A stretch of DNA of 64,000 nt from Kingdonia uniflora. Taxonomy: Eukaryota; Streptophyta; Magnoliopsida; Ranunculales; Circaeasteraceae. Shown one piece after another: positions 43,320-53,275 of the stretch; the stretch's first letter is position 1; each line of letters opens with the position of its first letter. The stretch covers positions 620,001 through 684,000 of the forward strand of contig JACGCM010001844.1 of NCBI GenBank assembly GCA_014058105.1, read 5' to 3'. The notes under the pieces are model-generated. The model searched no databases. It had not been told where the DNA came from and worked only from the letters and a program-made list of their open reading frames with translations. The translations under genes were made by a program, and so were the position numbers.

Positions 43320-44420
43320 GGCAGAATGCCTCAAACTTACAGATTTCCTACAAACAAACAAGGATGTCTTTCTATAGACGTTCCAGGAGATGCCAGGTGT
43401 CGACCCCAGTTTAGCATGTTACCGCCTCGACCTCATCCCTCACTCTACAACGGTAAAGCTGAAGAAGCGTACATTGGCCCCACAACTTCGAGAAGCAGTA
43501 AACCTCGAAGTAGGTAAACTCGTAGCCGCGGGTTTCATCAGAGAAGTCAAGTATGCTGACTGTATATCCAATATAATTGTATTTCCCAAAAAGAACAGTA
43601 AGATCAGAATCTGCGTCGACTTCGTAGACCTCAACAAGCACACACCGAAGAACAGCTCCCCCCTCCCAATCATTTCAATAATCCATGATGCTACTGCTAG
43701 ACATGAGTGCCTGACAATGATGGACGCAGCTTCAGGTTACAATCAGGTACCCCTCCTCCCCGAAGATCAACTTAAAACTTCTTTCATCACTGAATAAGGC
43801 CTTTACTGCTTTAATGTCATGCCCTTCAGCCTTAAAAATGCGGGTGCCACCTACCAACGCCTCGTTACAACCATGTTTAAACCTTTACTTGGCATATCAG
43901 TTGAAGTTTGCATCGACGACATGTTATGCAAGAGCCTCAAAAAATAGATCCACATCCAGGACTTAACCGATGTCTTTTCGATACTTCGTACATGCAATAT
44001 GAAACTCAACCTAGACAAATGCCAATTTGGTGTTTTGTTTGGCAAATTTTTAGGCCATCTTATCGGCAAACGAGGTATCAAGATCGACCCTACTCATATT
44101 CGAGCCCTTATCGGCATGCCTTGCCTCGAACAAAAAATGATGTCCAAAAAGTGGTTGGTAAAATAGAGGCCCTCAACCGTTTCATTTCTAAATCCTCACA
44201 CCATTGTGCTTGGCTCTTTCCTCTCTTACGCGACCAAGGCGTCTACAAAGAAAAAAAGAAAAACAACCCTGAGATTAACTGGATACCCGACTGTGAGCAG
44301 GCCTTCCTCGAACTCAAAATATACCTTGGTCGACCATCCATTATCAGCACCCCAATCGAGGGCGAAACATTCTCCTTATTCCTCATGGTCAATGATACCT
44401 CTATCAGTTCAGTCCTCATT
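43320..44420 (+). pseudogene. Tat-D reverse transcriptase
   Basis: RT blocks: EMPGVDPSLACYRLDLIP, KLVAAGFIREVKYADCISNI, FVDLNKHTPKNSSPLP, MMDAASGYNQVPLLPEDQ, then after a stop at 43797 GLYCFNVMPFSLKNAGATYQ (usual MPFGLKNA), and the active site EVCIDDMLCKS with both Asp residues intact. Then FLGHLIGKRGIKIDPTHIRA. Frames shift at about 44080 and 44160. Unlike Tat-B, it keeps both the MPF-LKNA segment and the DD pair, and so shows what Tat-B has lost. Confidence 0.85.
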
Positions 44421-44745
44421 TGACTCGAATTAAACATCGAGAAACCTGTATATTTTATCAGCAAAACCCTGACACCTGCAGAAACTCGATACTCGAAACT
44501 TGAGCATTTTCTCCTTACTCTCGTCTACACTGTCCAGAAACTCAAACCATATTTTCAAGCTCACCCCATGCGTGTAATAACAAGCTATCCCCTTCAAGAG
44601 GTACTCAGCAAGAAAGAAAAATCTAGACGAGTACAGCAGTGGTCTGTCTACCTTGGCGAACATGACATTATATTTGAGAAACAGATCTCCTAGAAAGGCC
44701 AAATACTGGCTGATTTCCTTGCTGACTTCCCGGTCGAAGATGTCG
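44270..44745 (+). pseudogene. Tat-D first RNase H
   Basis: Follows INWIPDCEQAFLELKIYLG. The domain has MVNDTSISSVLI (catalytic Asp in NDTS), YFISKTLTPAETRYSKLEHF, TLVYTVQKLKPYFQAHPMRV and the end QQWSVYLGEHDIIFE, collinear with the Tat-B RNase H. A stop (TGA) occurs after SVLI at 44424. The acidic linker to the second domain is DFPVEDVDWEEHEYDLLEDH. Confidence 0.75.
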
Positions 44746-44814
44746 ACTGGGAGGAACACGAATACGACCTACTAGAGGACCATCCCGATCTTACTGACCC
44801 TTGGAAACCTAATA

Positions 44815-45220
44815 CTGGCTGTTGAATTTTCACATATGGATCCGCTAGACATAATGGTTCAGGGATAGGTATCGTCCTGGTTACACCTTCCAATGATCGA
44901 ATAGAGAAGGCAGTTACGTTAAACTTCGAATGCTCCAACAACAAGGCCTAGTATGAAGCTTTGATCTATGGCCTTGACCTCGCACTCGACCTCGGCATCC
45001 CCAAACTTGTAGTTTTCATAGATTCCCAACTCATTTAAAGATAGTACTCCGGTGAAAATCAGGCCAATGGTCGCATGGCCGAATATTCTACCCTCATCTG
45101 CCAGTACATGGACCATTTCCCTGAAAAATCTTTTATCACTCATTACCCTCGAGGAGAAAACCAACATGCAGATGCCCTTGCCTACATAGCAGCTATCTTA
45201 GGCCAATCAAAATCCTGAAC
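44815..45220 (+). pseudogene. Tat-D second RNase H (aRNH) domain
   Basis: IFTYGSARHNGSGIGIVLVT corresponds to the first RNase H motif, where FTDGS is expected, so the first Asp reads Tyr. Then FECSNNKA*YEALIYGLDLA (Glu present, preceded by a stop), LVVFIDSQLI (Asp present) and YPRGENQHADALAYIA (final Asp present). It is collinear with 14110-14510 of Tat-B. The presence of this second domain in both elements is strong evidence for the Tat lineage. Confidence 0.75.
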
Positions 45221-45399
45221 TCTCCATATCGAAGTACTCGAATGCCCAAGTATCAGCCAGATGGAAGTCAATACCATCAATACTGGGGGCAAGAGGCTCG
45301 ATCCAGACGACTGCAGATACACCATCCTCAAACATGAGTTACATCGCAAATCCCAAAATGGTATCCTCCTTCGATGCATCTCTTAAACCGAAGCCTAAA

Positions 45400-46500
45400 A
45401 AATTCTAGCCGAACTCCACGAAGGTACCTGCGGTGCTCATACTGTTGGTCAATCTATGGCCCTTCGTTCCATCTCCCAAGGTTTATTCTGGTCAAACATG
45501 AAGAAACAAGCTGAAGAGCACGACAAACACTGTAATAAATGCCAACATCTCTCCCATGACATCCACAACCCTTCGCAAGACCTTCACTTCTGTCAAGTCT
45601 CCTGGCCATTCAAAAGATGGGCTATCGATCTCATCGGTCTCTTCCCTAAAGCATCGGGTAGCCAAGAGAATATCCTAGTTGTAACAGATTATTTTTCCAA
45701 ATGGGTCGAAGTCGTACCTCTATGTCGAACCAGAGAAGAAGAAGTTGCCAAATTTCTATAGGAAAGCATGATCACACACTTCGGATGCCCTCATATGATT
45801 CGATCCGACAACGGTCCACAGTTTATTAGGAGTAAAGTCAGAAACTTCCTCAAAAAATACAACATCATCCTCTCACCTTTAACACCTTACTACCCCCAAG
45901 GTAACGATCAAGTCGAAGCAATCAACAAAACCATAGTCGACGGTCTTAAGAAACGTGTCGATGCGAAGAAAGGTCGATGGGTTCAAGAGTTATAACATAT
46001 CATGTGGGGCTATCGAACCACACCAAGAAAAGCTACAGGCTGTACCCCTTTCCTTCTAGCCTACGGTACCGAAGCAGTGCTCCATACTCAACTCGAAGTA
46101 CCCACATGAGATCCCAACCTCTCAGACGAAGATAATAAGTTTTAACTTAGGTGTAATATGCTTTGGATCGACGAAACCAGAGACTAAGCCATCGCCAACC
46201 TTGGCCGTTACCATCCATCACTTCAGAAGTCATATAACAAACGTGTTTGACCACGAAGTTTTAACATTAGAGATTTTGTACTTCGGCGCGTCAACCAATC
46301 CTCAAAGCCTTGAAATGCCGGCAAGTTAGCCGAATCCTGGGAAGGACCTTATGTTGTTTATGATAAAACCGATAAGGGTTCATATTACCAGATAACAGAA
46401 GATGAAGAGCCTCTACCAAATCCATGGAATACAATGCACTTAATGTCACACAATAGGCCACGGCCTCCACCTTGTTCCACTAATGTAAATACACTATAAA
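45400..46500 (+). pseudogene. Tat-D integrase
   Basis: Zinc domain: LHEGTCGAHTVGQSMALR and HCNKCQHLSHDIHNPSQDLH (HHCC present). Core: RWAIDLIGLFPKASG (Asp 1), MIRSDNGPQFIRSKV (Asp 2), GNDQVEAINKTIVDGLKK (Glu present), so the DDE triad is intact. Then [35 protein letters not shown]. The C-terminus ends GSYYQITEDEEPLPNPWNTM. Stops at 45761 and 45993 and after LEVPT break the frame. It would insert the element; it is closer to the minus-strand fragment at 51300-51800 than to Tat-B. Confidence 0.88.
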
Positions 46501-46549
46501 TCAATAAACATCTTTCTCTCTAAGCTTTGTCTCCTGCTGTCCATTGAAT

Positions 46550-47170
46550 TTCTTGGTTTACCCTAGGTATCATGTCAACCCTTTGACCCTACTGATACTT
46601 GAGGGCAACCTTGAAATTTTTTAAGCTTCTAACATTTGAGCAAACTCGAGGGGCACAAATGGTCAAAAGACCGGACCCTCGGGAATGCGTTAGCGGCGAA
46701 TACGTCTTAAATTCGCTGTGGCTCAGGCCTTCAAAGTCCATTAATTTTTTTTGTTTAACCTAGGTATCATGTCAATCCTTCGACCCGACTGCTACTTGGG
46801 CGCGATCTTGAAAATTTTCAAACTTCCAACATTCGAGCAAACTTGAGGGGCACAAATGGTCGAGAGACCGGACCCTCGACAATGCGTTGGGGGCGAACAT
46901 GTTATACTTGAATTAGGCTTAAGCCATCAAAGTCCAGTGAATTTCATGGTTTAACCCAGGCATCATGTCAACCCTTCGACCCGACTGATACTTGGGGGCG
47001 ACCTTAAAATTTTTTAAGCTTCCAACATTCGAGCAAACTCGAGGGGCACGAATGGTCGAGAGACCGAACCCTCGAGAATGTATTGGGGGCGACCACGTAT
47101 TACTTCGCTGTAGCTTATGCCTTCGAAGTCCAGTAAATCTCTTGGGTCCACCCAAATATCTCAACCATCT
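46550..47170. repeat. Tat-D tandem array, unit about 196 bp
   Basis: The landmark AGGTATCATGTCAA occurs at about 46565, 46762 and 46958 (as AGGCATCATGTCAA), with a decayed fourth near 47153. Units share CTTCCAACATTCGAGCAAAC, GAGGGGCACAAATGGTCGAG and TTCGACCCGACTGATACTTG. Its sequence is unrelated to the arrays of Tat-A and Tat-B but it has the same position, between integrase and antisense ORF. Confidence 0.92.
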
Positions 47171-47580
47171 CAAAGCTTTTCAAGGTTTGATCATTCTACA
47201 AGAATTCTACACCTACGGCATATGCAGATACAAGTTTACAAGAATATAATTTTTTTTGCTACACGCAAGATGTTTCAGCACAGTATATATTAGGGACTAA
47301 AGTGCAGTTTGGAGTATACATCAAGAATCTAGCACAGTAATTAAGTATAAGTAAACTTAACACAAATAAGTTTTAGAACAGTCTACAACCAAACAAAATC
47401 AGTACAGTACAAGTCAGTTTCAGCACACCAATTCAAAGCAATCACAATCTCAAAGAAAGCTCAACATTATTCAAATATTACAACCCAACAAAAAATTAGA
47501 AAAAATGGAATAGCACTCCAATACAATACCTCATATCAGAGTGGCTGCATCTTCTCCCCCAACAGGCTCTTCAGTGCTAA
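47171..47580. other. Spacer before the Tat-D antisense ORF
   Basis: AT-rich with repeated CACAGTA/CAGTACA words; no reading frame of note. It would be the 3' untranslated region of the antisense gene. Confidence 0.4.
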
Positions 47581-47584
47581 TACT

Positions 47585-48620
47585 TCAAACACCTCCAGTA
47601 TAAGGTCTTGACCAAGTACCTCCAGTATAAGGTCTTGACCAAGCACCATCGGCGATCACATCAGTTGCAGTTCCAGTAGCAGTACCTTCGATCATAGGAG
47701 CCCCCACGCGACCTCCAATACATCCATCAACAACATCTGCCTTTATCCCTTCTGTCTGTAAAACATCTTTAGTAACAGGATCTTGGGTAACAGGGATGCG
47801 TTGTAAAGTTTCAGGATCATACCCCAAATCCTCTATGAACTCCTTCAGCCTGACATTATCTAGGCATTCATAATCAAATTTCCATTGGAAACGCTCCTTC
47901 TGTTCTTTCTTTTCCTTCTCCTTCTCAGCAAGCTTGGACTTTAGCACCTGCTCATGATTATAACGCTGAGCCTCGATTATCTTCTCCAATGCATCATTGA
48001 TAGCCGCCAGATCTCGCATCAAAGTTTTATTCTCAGACACCAACGATGCCTCGGTCCCTCGAGTGATATTCAAATCATCAAGCGCCTGTCTTAGCTGCCG
48101 TGATGTTACCTTTTGGGATTGATAAAAGCCTGTGACCAAGCATCTATCTACTAGAATAGTTAAACCATTAGTATCTCTCGAAGTATGATGTACTAAAGCA
48201 AAATTTCAGTATTTCAAAAAAATCAAATAGTTACTTGGTATATTGTCTTTTGCATTCTCCTCCTAGCCTCGTCTGGGTCACTGGCACTGAGTGTTGCCAT
48301 CGAAGCAGCCAGGGTTAGAGCCTGCTCCCCTCGCTCAGCCTCGGTCAGATCTTCATCCACATCTTCTGCATCATCTTCTCATATCCCTTTCTCAGCCTGT
48401 GTCGGTGCCTGCTTTAACTTTTGTCTCGAAGCATCACAAGCTATTTCGGGTCGCTGCCTTCTTCAACGCCCGTTGCACCTTTGGAACATAATTTATTTTC
48501 CTTTCCAAATTCTCCTCCTCCATTCCTTCGACCACTTTTGAAGCACCTTCACCTCGCGTCTTTTTCCTCTTTGTTGGCTTCGGAGTAAGGGGTACATTTC
48601 GAAGCAGGGATTCAGTCATT
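47585..48620 (-). pseudogene. Tat-D antisense ORF: C-terminal coiled coil
   Basis: The 184-codon minus-strand frame 48139-47585 is heptad-rich and charged: ALDDLNITRGTEASLVSEN, DLAAINDALEKIIEAQRYN, EQVLKSKLAEKEKEKKEQKE. It ends with a short repeated GGTWSRPYTGG motif (WSRPYTGGTWSRPYTGG). Upstream, 48619-48434 is basic (LLRNVPLTPKPTKRKKTRG). It corresponds in position and nature to the Tat-B coiled coil (17206-18423). Function unknown. Confidence 0.6.
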
Positions 48621-48906
48621 TTCTACCTCTTCCTCTTGATACCAAGAATCCTGAAAACAGAATTCACCCACCCCTCGTCTGAGTCGATTAAGGCGTCAAT
48701 ATAATCCCTCGAATTCACCCAAGTCTGGCTATTAGAACCTATAAAACAAACAAAAACATGATTATTAGTTTATTTGATCAGTACATTAAAATAGCTTTGA
48801 CAAAAAACTTACTTGGATTATAGACATTATGCTGTAACCTATAAGGTTCCTCCCCTTCGACATTCTCATAACTACCCCGTACTATAACTAAGTCTTTATT
48901 CTACCC
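48621..48906 (-). other. Broken link inside the Tat-D antisense ORF
   Basis: No open frame; it probably holds frameshifts or an intron. A GT/AG pair would be possible around 48660-48760 but I could not settle it. Confidence 0.3.
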
Positions 48907-49461
48907 TCAACCCGTCGAGCGGAGATTGAACAACTTGGGCTTCTCTGCGTGACACTGGATGTGATAAGTGCCCACATTCTGGTTCACTTTCCTCGAATAG
49001 AATGACACAACATCGAACCATTCGGTCAAGCTTCTTCCCTCATTTCTTAATTTTGCATTCATGCCCTCAATCACCTTCATCATCTCGTAATAATTCCCAC
49101 TCATCTCAACCGGGGTAACGACCCAAAATTTTAATACCTTTTTCACCAACCTACGAAGAGGTAGTTGCATTACTAATCGAATCTGGCCCCTATATGCCAT
49201 TATACCCTCTCGCGGTATCGACTTGAAAGAAAACCATATCCCCGCTGCATTTAACACCACTCCTACCTTCGACAACCCAATTTTAGCCACGAATCGCTCT
49301 AATCTCTGCTTCACTCTAGCCGAGACAGAACCATCGGCCTTATTCGACTCAGTTGAATCCTCACTATTGTCACTTTTCTCCCTCTCACCCCTTTCATCAC
49401 TCGAAGGTTCAACCCAAGGTTTGCCTCTCTCTCTCTGTCCTCCCCCCATCTTCCTCATCAC
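48907..49461 (-). pseudogene. Tat-D antisense ORF: conserved LPL domain
   Basis: A 184-codon minus-strand frame. After a charged start (SDERGEREKSDNSEDSTESN) it reads KIGLSKVGVVLNAAGIWFSF, RQLRLVMQLPLRR-type block (GQIRLVMQLPLRRLVKKVL), TPVEMSGNYYEMMKVIEGM, LTEWFDVVSFYSRKVNQNVG and TYHIQCHAEKPKLFNLR. The LPLxxLxKK block, the EMxxN block and the FYxxK....GxY...LFNL block line up with Tat-B (19983-20444) and with Tat-A. The strand is opposite to gag-pol. It is the longest intact version of this domain here. Confidence 0.65.
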
Positions 49462-49700
49462 TATCTTTGGTAACTACTATCTTGCGACATCTACTACTTG
49501 AACCCCTATATCCAGGAACCACCACTTCTAGTGGGATATCTTTTGCTATGAAAAATTCTTTTACATCACTGCTTTCATCAATCGGAGCACGACCAGACAC
49601 ACTAGCCTCATTATCTTCAATCTCCTTATCTATTAGCCTCAGTCTCAAAGCCCGAAGTATGCATCTTATCCTACAGAAGAAGGGGTACGCAATTAGATTG
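49409..49700 (-). pseudogene. Tat-D antisense ORF: charged N-terminal part
   Basis: A minus-strand frame (49648-49409) overlapping the next frame by 53 bases: MRLRLIDKEIEDNEASVSGR, IDESSDVKEFFIAKDIPLEV and SRCRKIVVTKDSDEEDGGRT. It is acidic and basic by turns, with Ser-Asp-Glu runs, and continues into the LPL frame with a one-base shift. It looks like a disordered N-terminus. Upstream (49701-49890) no frame or TATA box can be assigned, because the element is cut at about 49890. Confidence 0.45.
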
Positions 49701-49890
49701 ATACATTCGACTATTACGTTTCAATAACTCATTTTCATATACCCTCTCCAAGTCAAACCTTCTGGTCCTCACCCGAAGTTGTCAAATTAGATCCTCACAT
49801 CATATCAACATTTTTCTGCAAATCAAGGAAACATCATGATGACCTGCACGATACTCTGCCTCAGAAAAAGTACCGTTCCGACAGGCCAAC

Positions 49891-50128
49891 TGTTAGTCAT
49901 ACATTGTAACTAGGAAACTTGAAACTTATTAAAGGGCAAGGCTAGGCAATATGAAGGGGGACCAAGAGAGATCAAGGGATCCAAATTGTAATGGTAACTT
50001 AGGTTTTTGTAAGAGTAATTCATTGTAATCAAAATCAATTGAGAAATAAAAGCTCATCTTGGGAAATTTAGCCCAACAAATCTTATGATCTTCATTTAAG
50101 GTCGTCTTTAATTCAATTGTCGATTAAG
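49891..50128 (+). repeat. Putative 5' LTR of the gag-only element
   Basis: About 238 bases. The last 110 match 51175-51285 (AATTCATTGTAATCAAAATC; CTTGGGAAATTTAGCCCA; CGATTAAG). The left limit at TGTTAG is inferred. The next bases are a PBS-like TGGTATCAGA at 50129-50138. Confidence 0.6.
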
Positions 50129-50269
50129 TGGTATCAGATTTTTAGAGTTATAATTCTCGGGAGGTTATTTGTTTATGGCCTCTACATGTGATTGACTCAA
50201 GCAAATGAAGAAGATACTTGTTTGTGAGTTCATTGAAGATTCATAGAAAAACTAATTTGAAGAAAAGTT

Positions 50270-51140
50270 TAAATACGAAAATGGGCAATTCAGAAGATCG
50301 ATTTGCAAAGCTGTAAACTAAAGCTACTATACTAGCGGAGTTAGTAGAACAATTTACTCTTGATAACCTTCCTAAAGTATCCACTTTGACAAAGTAAAAA
50401 GAGCACAAAAAGAATAAAGGAGTTACGGGGGAGGATAAGGACGAGTTTATGAATCATAAAGATATAGATTCTAGTAATGCCAAATCCATAGAAGAAAAAT
50501 TGGTTATTGGAAAGTCCATGAATCCTATACGTAATCTTCTCATTGATTTTAAAATTAAAATTTTAGTATTCGACAGGTCAATCGATGCTAAGAAACTGGA
50601 TAACTGGATTGATATGTTAGAGACCCATATTTCAGTATATCAAAACACAAATGCTCAAAAAAATTATTTTTAGACATTAAAATTTTTATGTGCTGCACTA
50701 ACATGGCAGAAATCTTATAAGAAACATCAAGTTGTAGAAATTTTAAGTTGGAAATAATTCAACGTGTTAGTAAGGGTGTAGTTTTACTCAATTGGGTATG
50801 AGCATGATAGATGGCTTAAATGGCATCATTTGCACCAAAAGCATGGACATCCGTATAAGAGTATACAATGAAGTTTCATAACTAAGCTTTGGTTATAGAC
50901 ATCGATGTGGTGTTCATGAAGTATACGGGTAGTTTTTCGGAGTCCATTAGAAAGGAGTTAAAACTTTTTAATGTGGTAAATATCAATAATGCTACTGTGA
51001 AGGAAATTTTCATTGAAGGCAAGTACTTGAAGTATGATAATAAAGATAACAAGAACAAGTCAAGGTACAAGTCTAGTTAGAAGAATGAGAGCAAGGGAGA
51101 GTCTAAGGGAGAGGGGCATTCATCCAAGGAGAATAATTGC
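50270..51140 (+). pseudogene. Gag of the small LTR element
   Basis: The translation has the capsid core in several frames: SIDAKKLDNWIDMLETHISV, YQNTNAQKNYF, ALTWQKSYKKHQVVEILSWK, FYSIGYEHDRWLKWHHLHQK, FMKYTGSFSESIRKELKLFN, and YLKYDNKDNKNKSRYKSS followed by NNCSYCK at the end, which is the first half of a CCHC knuckle. This is a typical plant Ty3/Gypsy gag of the chromovirus type rather than Tat or Athila; that sub-call is from general resemblance only. Several stops. Confidence 0.65.
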
Positions 51141-51174
51141 AGTTACTGTAAGGTGAGTGTGCAGTTACTGTGGT

Positions 51175-51285
51175 AATTCATTATAATGAAAATCAATTGA
51201 GCAATAGATGCTCTTCTTGGGAAATTTAACTCACCAAGTCTTGTGTTCTTTATTTACGGTAGTCTCTAATACGATTAAGTATTAT
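51175..51285 (+). repeat. Partial 3' LTR-like end of the gag-only element
   Basis: AATTCATTATAATGAAAATC, CTCTTCTTGGGAAATTTAAC and CGATTAAG match the end of the left copy. The first half of an LTR is missing, so the deletion that removed pol also removed the start of this LTR. Confidence 0.55.
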
Positions 51286-51299
51286 AAGGTGTAGAAGGA

Positions 51300-51800
51300 G
51301 ACAAAATGATGTTAAACTTCTTTAAAAAGGTTTTGACCTTGTTTCCAAAGAACTGTGGCCCATACTGTTACATCAAATCATGTGGGAACGACCGAATCTT
51401 GTAATTATGTTCTCCCACAAGAAATTCACAACTTCTTCTTTAGTTCTGGATAAAGGAACAACTTCAATCCATTTGGTGAAATAATCAGTAGCTAAAAGTA
51501 CATGCTCTCTCTTACTACAAGCTTTGGGGAAGGAGCCAATTAAATTTATGGTCCCTCGTTTAAATGGAAAGGAGACTTGGCTGTAATAGAGATCTTGTGA
51601 AGGGCTATTGATGTCATACCTGTGTCCCTGACACTTATCACAATAATTCACATAATTTTTGGCTTATTTTTTCATGTTCGGCCAAAATAGACCCTGCGTG
51701 ACTACGCATAGTGCCATTGATCATCTTACATTATGTAATCCATAATTACCTTTGTGTAGTTCTTTAATAATCAGATCTGCTTCTTCCTGGGATATTCTTT
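51300..51800 (-). pseudogene. Tat-type integrase fragment (Tat-E)
   Basis: Minus strand: EEADLIIKELHKGNYGLHN, ALCVVTQGLFWPNMKK, then the frame 51651-51373 with NYCDKCQGHRYDINSPSQDL, YYSQVSFPFKRGTINLIGSF, VLLATDYFTKWIEVVPLSRT and ENIITRFGRSHMI. It is closely similar to Tat-D integrase (HCNKCQ..., SQDLHFCQVSWPFKRWAIDLIG) but in the opposite orientation. The first catalytic Asp (AIDLIG) reads Asn (TINLIG). It stops before the DNGPQF motif. Cut on the right by a LINE 3' end. Confidence 0.8.
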
Positions 51801-51814
51801 TCATTTTTTTTGCA

Positions 51815-52290
51815 AAAAGCTTCGAGGATATATACGAAAACCACCAAAGATTACAACAAGAGGAGACCTAAGTCAACAATAAAGCTAACCAGGAAGTCCA
51901 AGAAGCAAGAAAAAAAGGAAAAAAAGAAGATCAAACACACAAGTACATCAGTTCTTATATCTAAAATACTATGAGGCAGGTCCTCAATCCTGATCAAGTA
52001 ATCAGGCCTACCTTAGATCCATTCTTCAAACTGGACTGAATGAGCAACTCCTCTCCAAGCTGCCATATATGCAAAAAAGTTAGCCCCTCGCCAAACTGTA
52101 TCAAATCTTATGCTGGAAAATTTGTTCTTGAGTTTATCCCATTGAACTTTAAACTTCCAAGGAATCTTGTTGGAAAGGAAGGCTTGAATAGCAATAGAAA
52201 ACTAGTTATTCTTAATAGCTTTATGAGCACCATCAATAATTTCTTTGATATCTGACACATTGTTGGTTGTAATACCAATAAACCAGTACC
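51815..52290 (-). pseudogene. LINE 3' end: RNase H C-terminus and 3' UTR
   Basis: Minus strand 52290-52035: SDIKEIIDGAHKAIKNN, IPWKFKVQWDKLKNKFSSI, RFDTVWRGANFFAYMAAWRG, SVQFEEWI and a stop. The pattern F..VWRGAN..A..MA..G matches the end of the RNase H domain found at the C-terminus of plant L1 ORF2 (F..V.RE.N..AD..A..G). A T-run at about 51805-51813 on the plus strand would be its poly(A) tail, set inside the Tat-E integrase. A 5'-truncated insertion is likely. Confidence 0.55.
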
Positions 52291-52429
52291 AAAAAAAGGG
52301 CCTTTGGCAGCACGCATATTTAGCTTTTGGCAACAAACTATGTCTATCGTACATTTGCAACAGTCCAAGTCTATTGCCATATCTCCAAGTCTATTGCACT
52401 AATGCTTAATTAAAATTAGTAGCCCAAAA

Positions 52430-52735
52430 TACTTTCATGTTTTTCACGTCTCCCTTCCTAAATTCCCCTACCAAAAGCTTCCCTCTCTTTCTCAGAGATT
52501 TCCCCCAAAAAATCACTTCTCTCCCACGATTCAAGTGCGAATCTATTATGGATAGCCTTCTGTTCCTCTACGTTTCTCTCCAAGTCCTCCTTTTCCCAAG
52601 ATTTTGTATATTTTGTGGCATTTCTTTCGGCGATTATAGTTTCGTTGGTGGTTCTCACACTCCTCTGCAATCAAAGGTATCTCCCTCTACCTTTCCTTAT
52701 TTTTCTCTAAGCATCAATCGAATTTATATTTGATA
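52430..52735 (+). other. Possible first exon with signal peptide, host gene unknown
   Basis: An ATG at 52549 follows a leader rich in CT. It encodes MDSLLFLYVSLQVLLFPRFC, a hydrophobic N-terminus like a signal peptide or membrane anchor, then FGDYSFVGGSHTPLQSK, directly followed by GTATCT, which could be a splice donor near 52675. No matching second exon or family was recognised, so this is a candidate only. Confidence 0.3.
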
Positions 52736-52739
52736 AATA

Positions 52740-53275
52740 TTTTATGAAATTAGGGCTCCAATTAAACTTATTTTATGAAATTAGGGGTTTAGAGAAAGCA
52801 CTTATGGTTTTCAATTATAGGTTGTTGTCATGGTTCCAATTACGACTACTAGTAGTTGTTATCTTCTTCGGCTTCTTCGCCTCGACTTCCTCCATTGAAA
52901 TCGTAGAGCAGAGCCAGTGACACTTATAAGTAATAGTCATACTCATTATACTATATTCTCTTGATTCGGCTTTCATCGCATCAAAATTCCAACATTTAAA
53001 AATTTTGGCAGTTTTTTTTATTTAAGGAAATTATATTTTTGTGATTTGATAAAATGGGGGCATTGCCAAGTTGGAATTTTTGTATGAATCTCCCATTTTG
53101 TATAGTTCTAGATTTGATATAGGGGTGCGATTTAGAGTAATGATATGTAGTCTTTGAGGTCTTTTGATTCTTGTGCTTTTGTTCATTGTGTTCTTTTTAA
53201 AAGATTGTATTATTCTATATGTATGTATTAATCGTATTGTTTTTATTTATTTATTTTTTCAGGATATAGAGATTT
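52740..53275. other. Intergenic, nothing recognised
   Basis: AT-rich sequence without a frame, repeat or element I can name, apart from a 20-base near-repeat TTATGAAATTAGGG at about 52742 and 52772. Confidence 0.4.

Larger units (their letters stand above)
40172..49890 (+). mobile_element. Tat-D: Tat-lineage retrotransposon, 5' LTR to antisense ORF
   Basis: Plus-strand element: LTR (40172-40890), PBS, gag, protease, RT, RNase H, second RNase H, integrase, 196-bp tandem repeats and an antisense ORF (-). The 3' LTR and PPT are missing; the right end is cut at about 49890 by the gag-only LTR element. It is the same family as Tat-C. It has many stops, but its integrase and protease catalytic residues are intact. 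Confidence 0.85.
49891..51285 (+). mobile_element. Small gag-only LTR element
   Basis: Starts TGTTAGTCATACATTG at 49891. The segment 50020-50128 (TTGTAATCAAAATCAATTGAG to CGATTAAG) recurs at 51175-51272 with the same order. After the first copy comes TGGTATCAGA (50129), the start of the initiator-methionine tRNA PBS, and a gag. No protease, RT or integrase follows: gag breaks off at its zinc knuckle and the LTR-like end follows at once. It is either a non-autonomous derivative or an element with an internal deletion. Confidence 0.65.
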
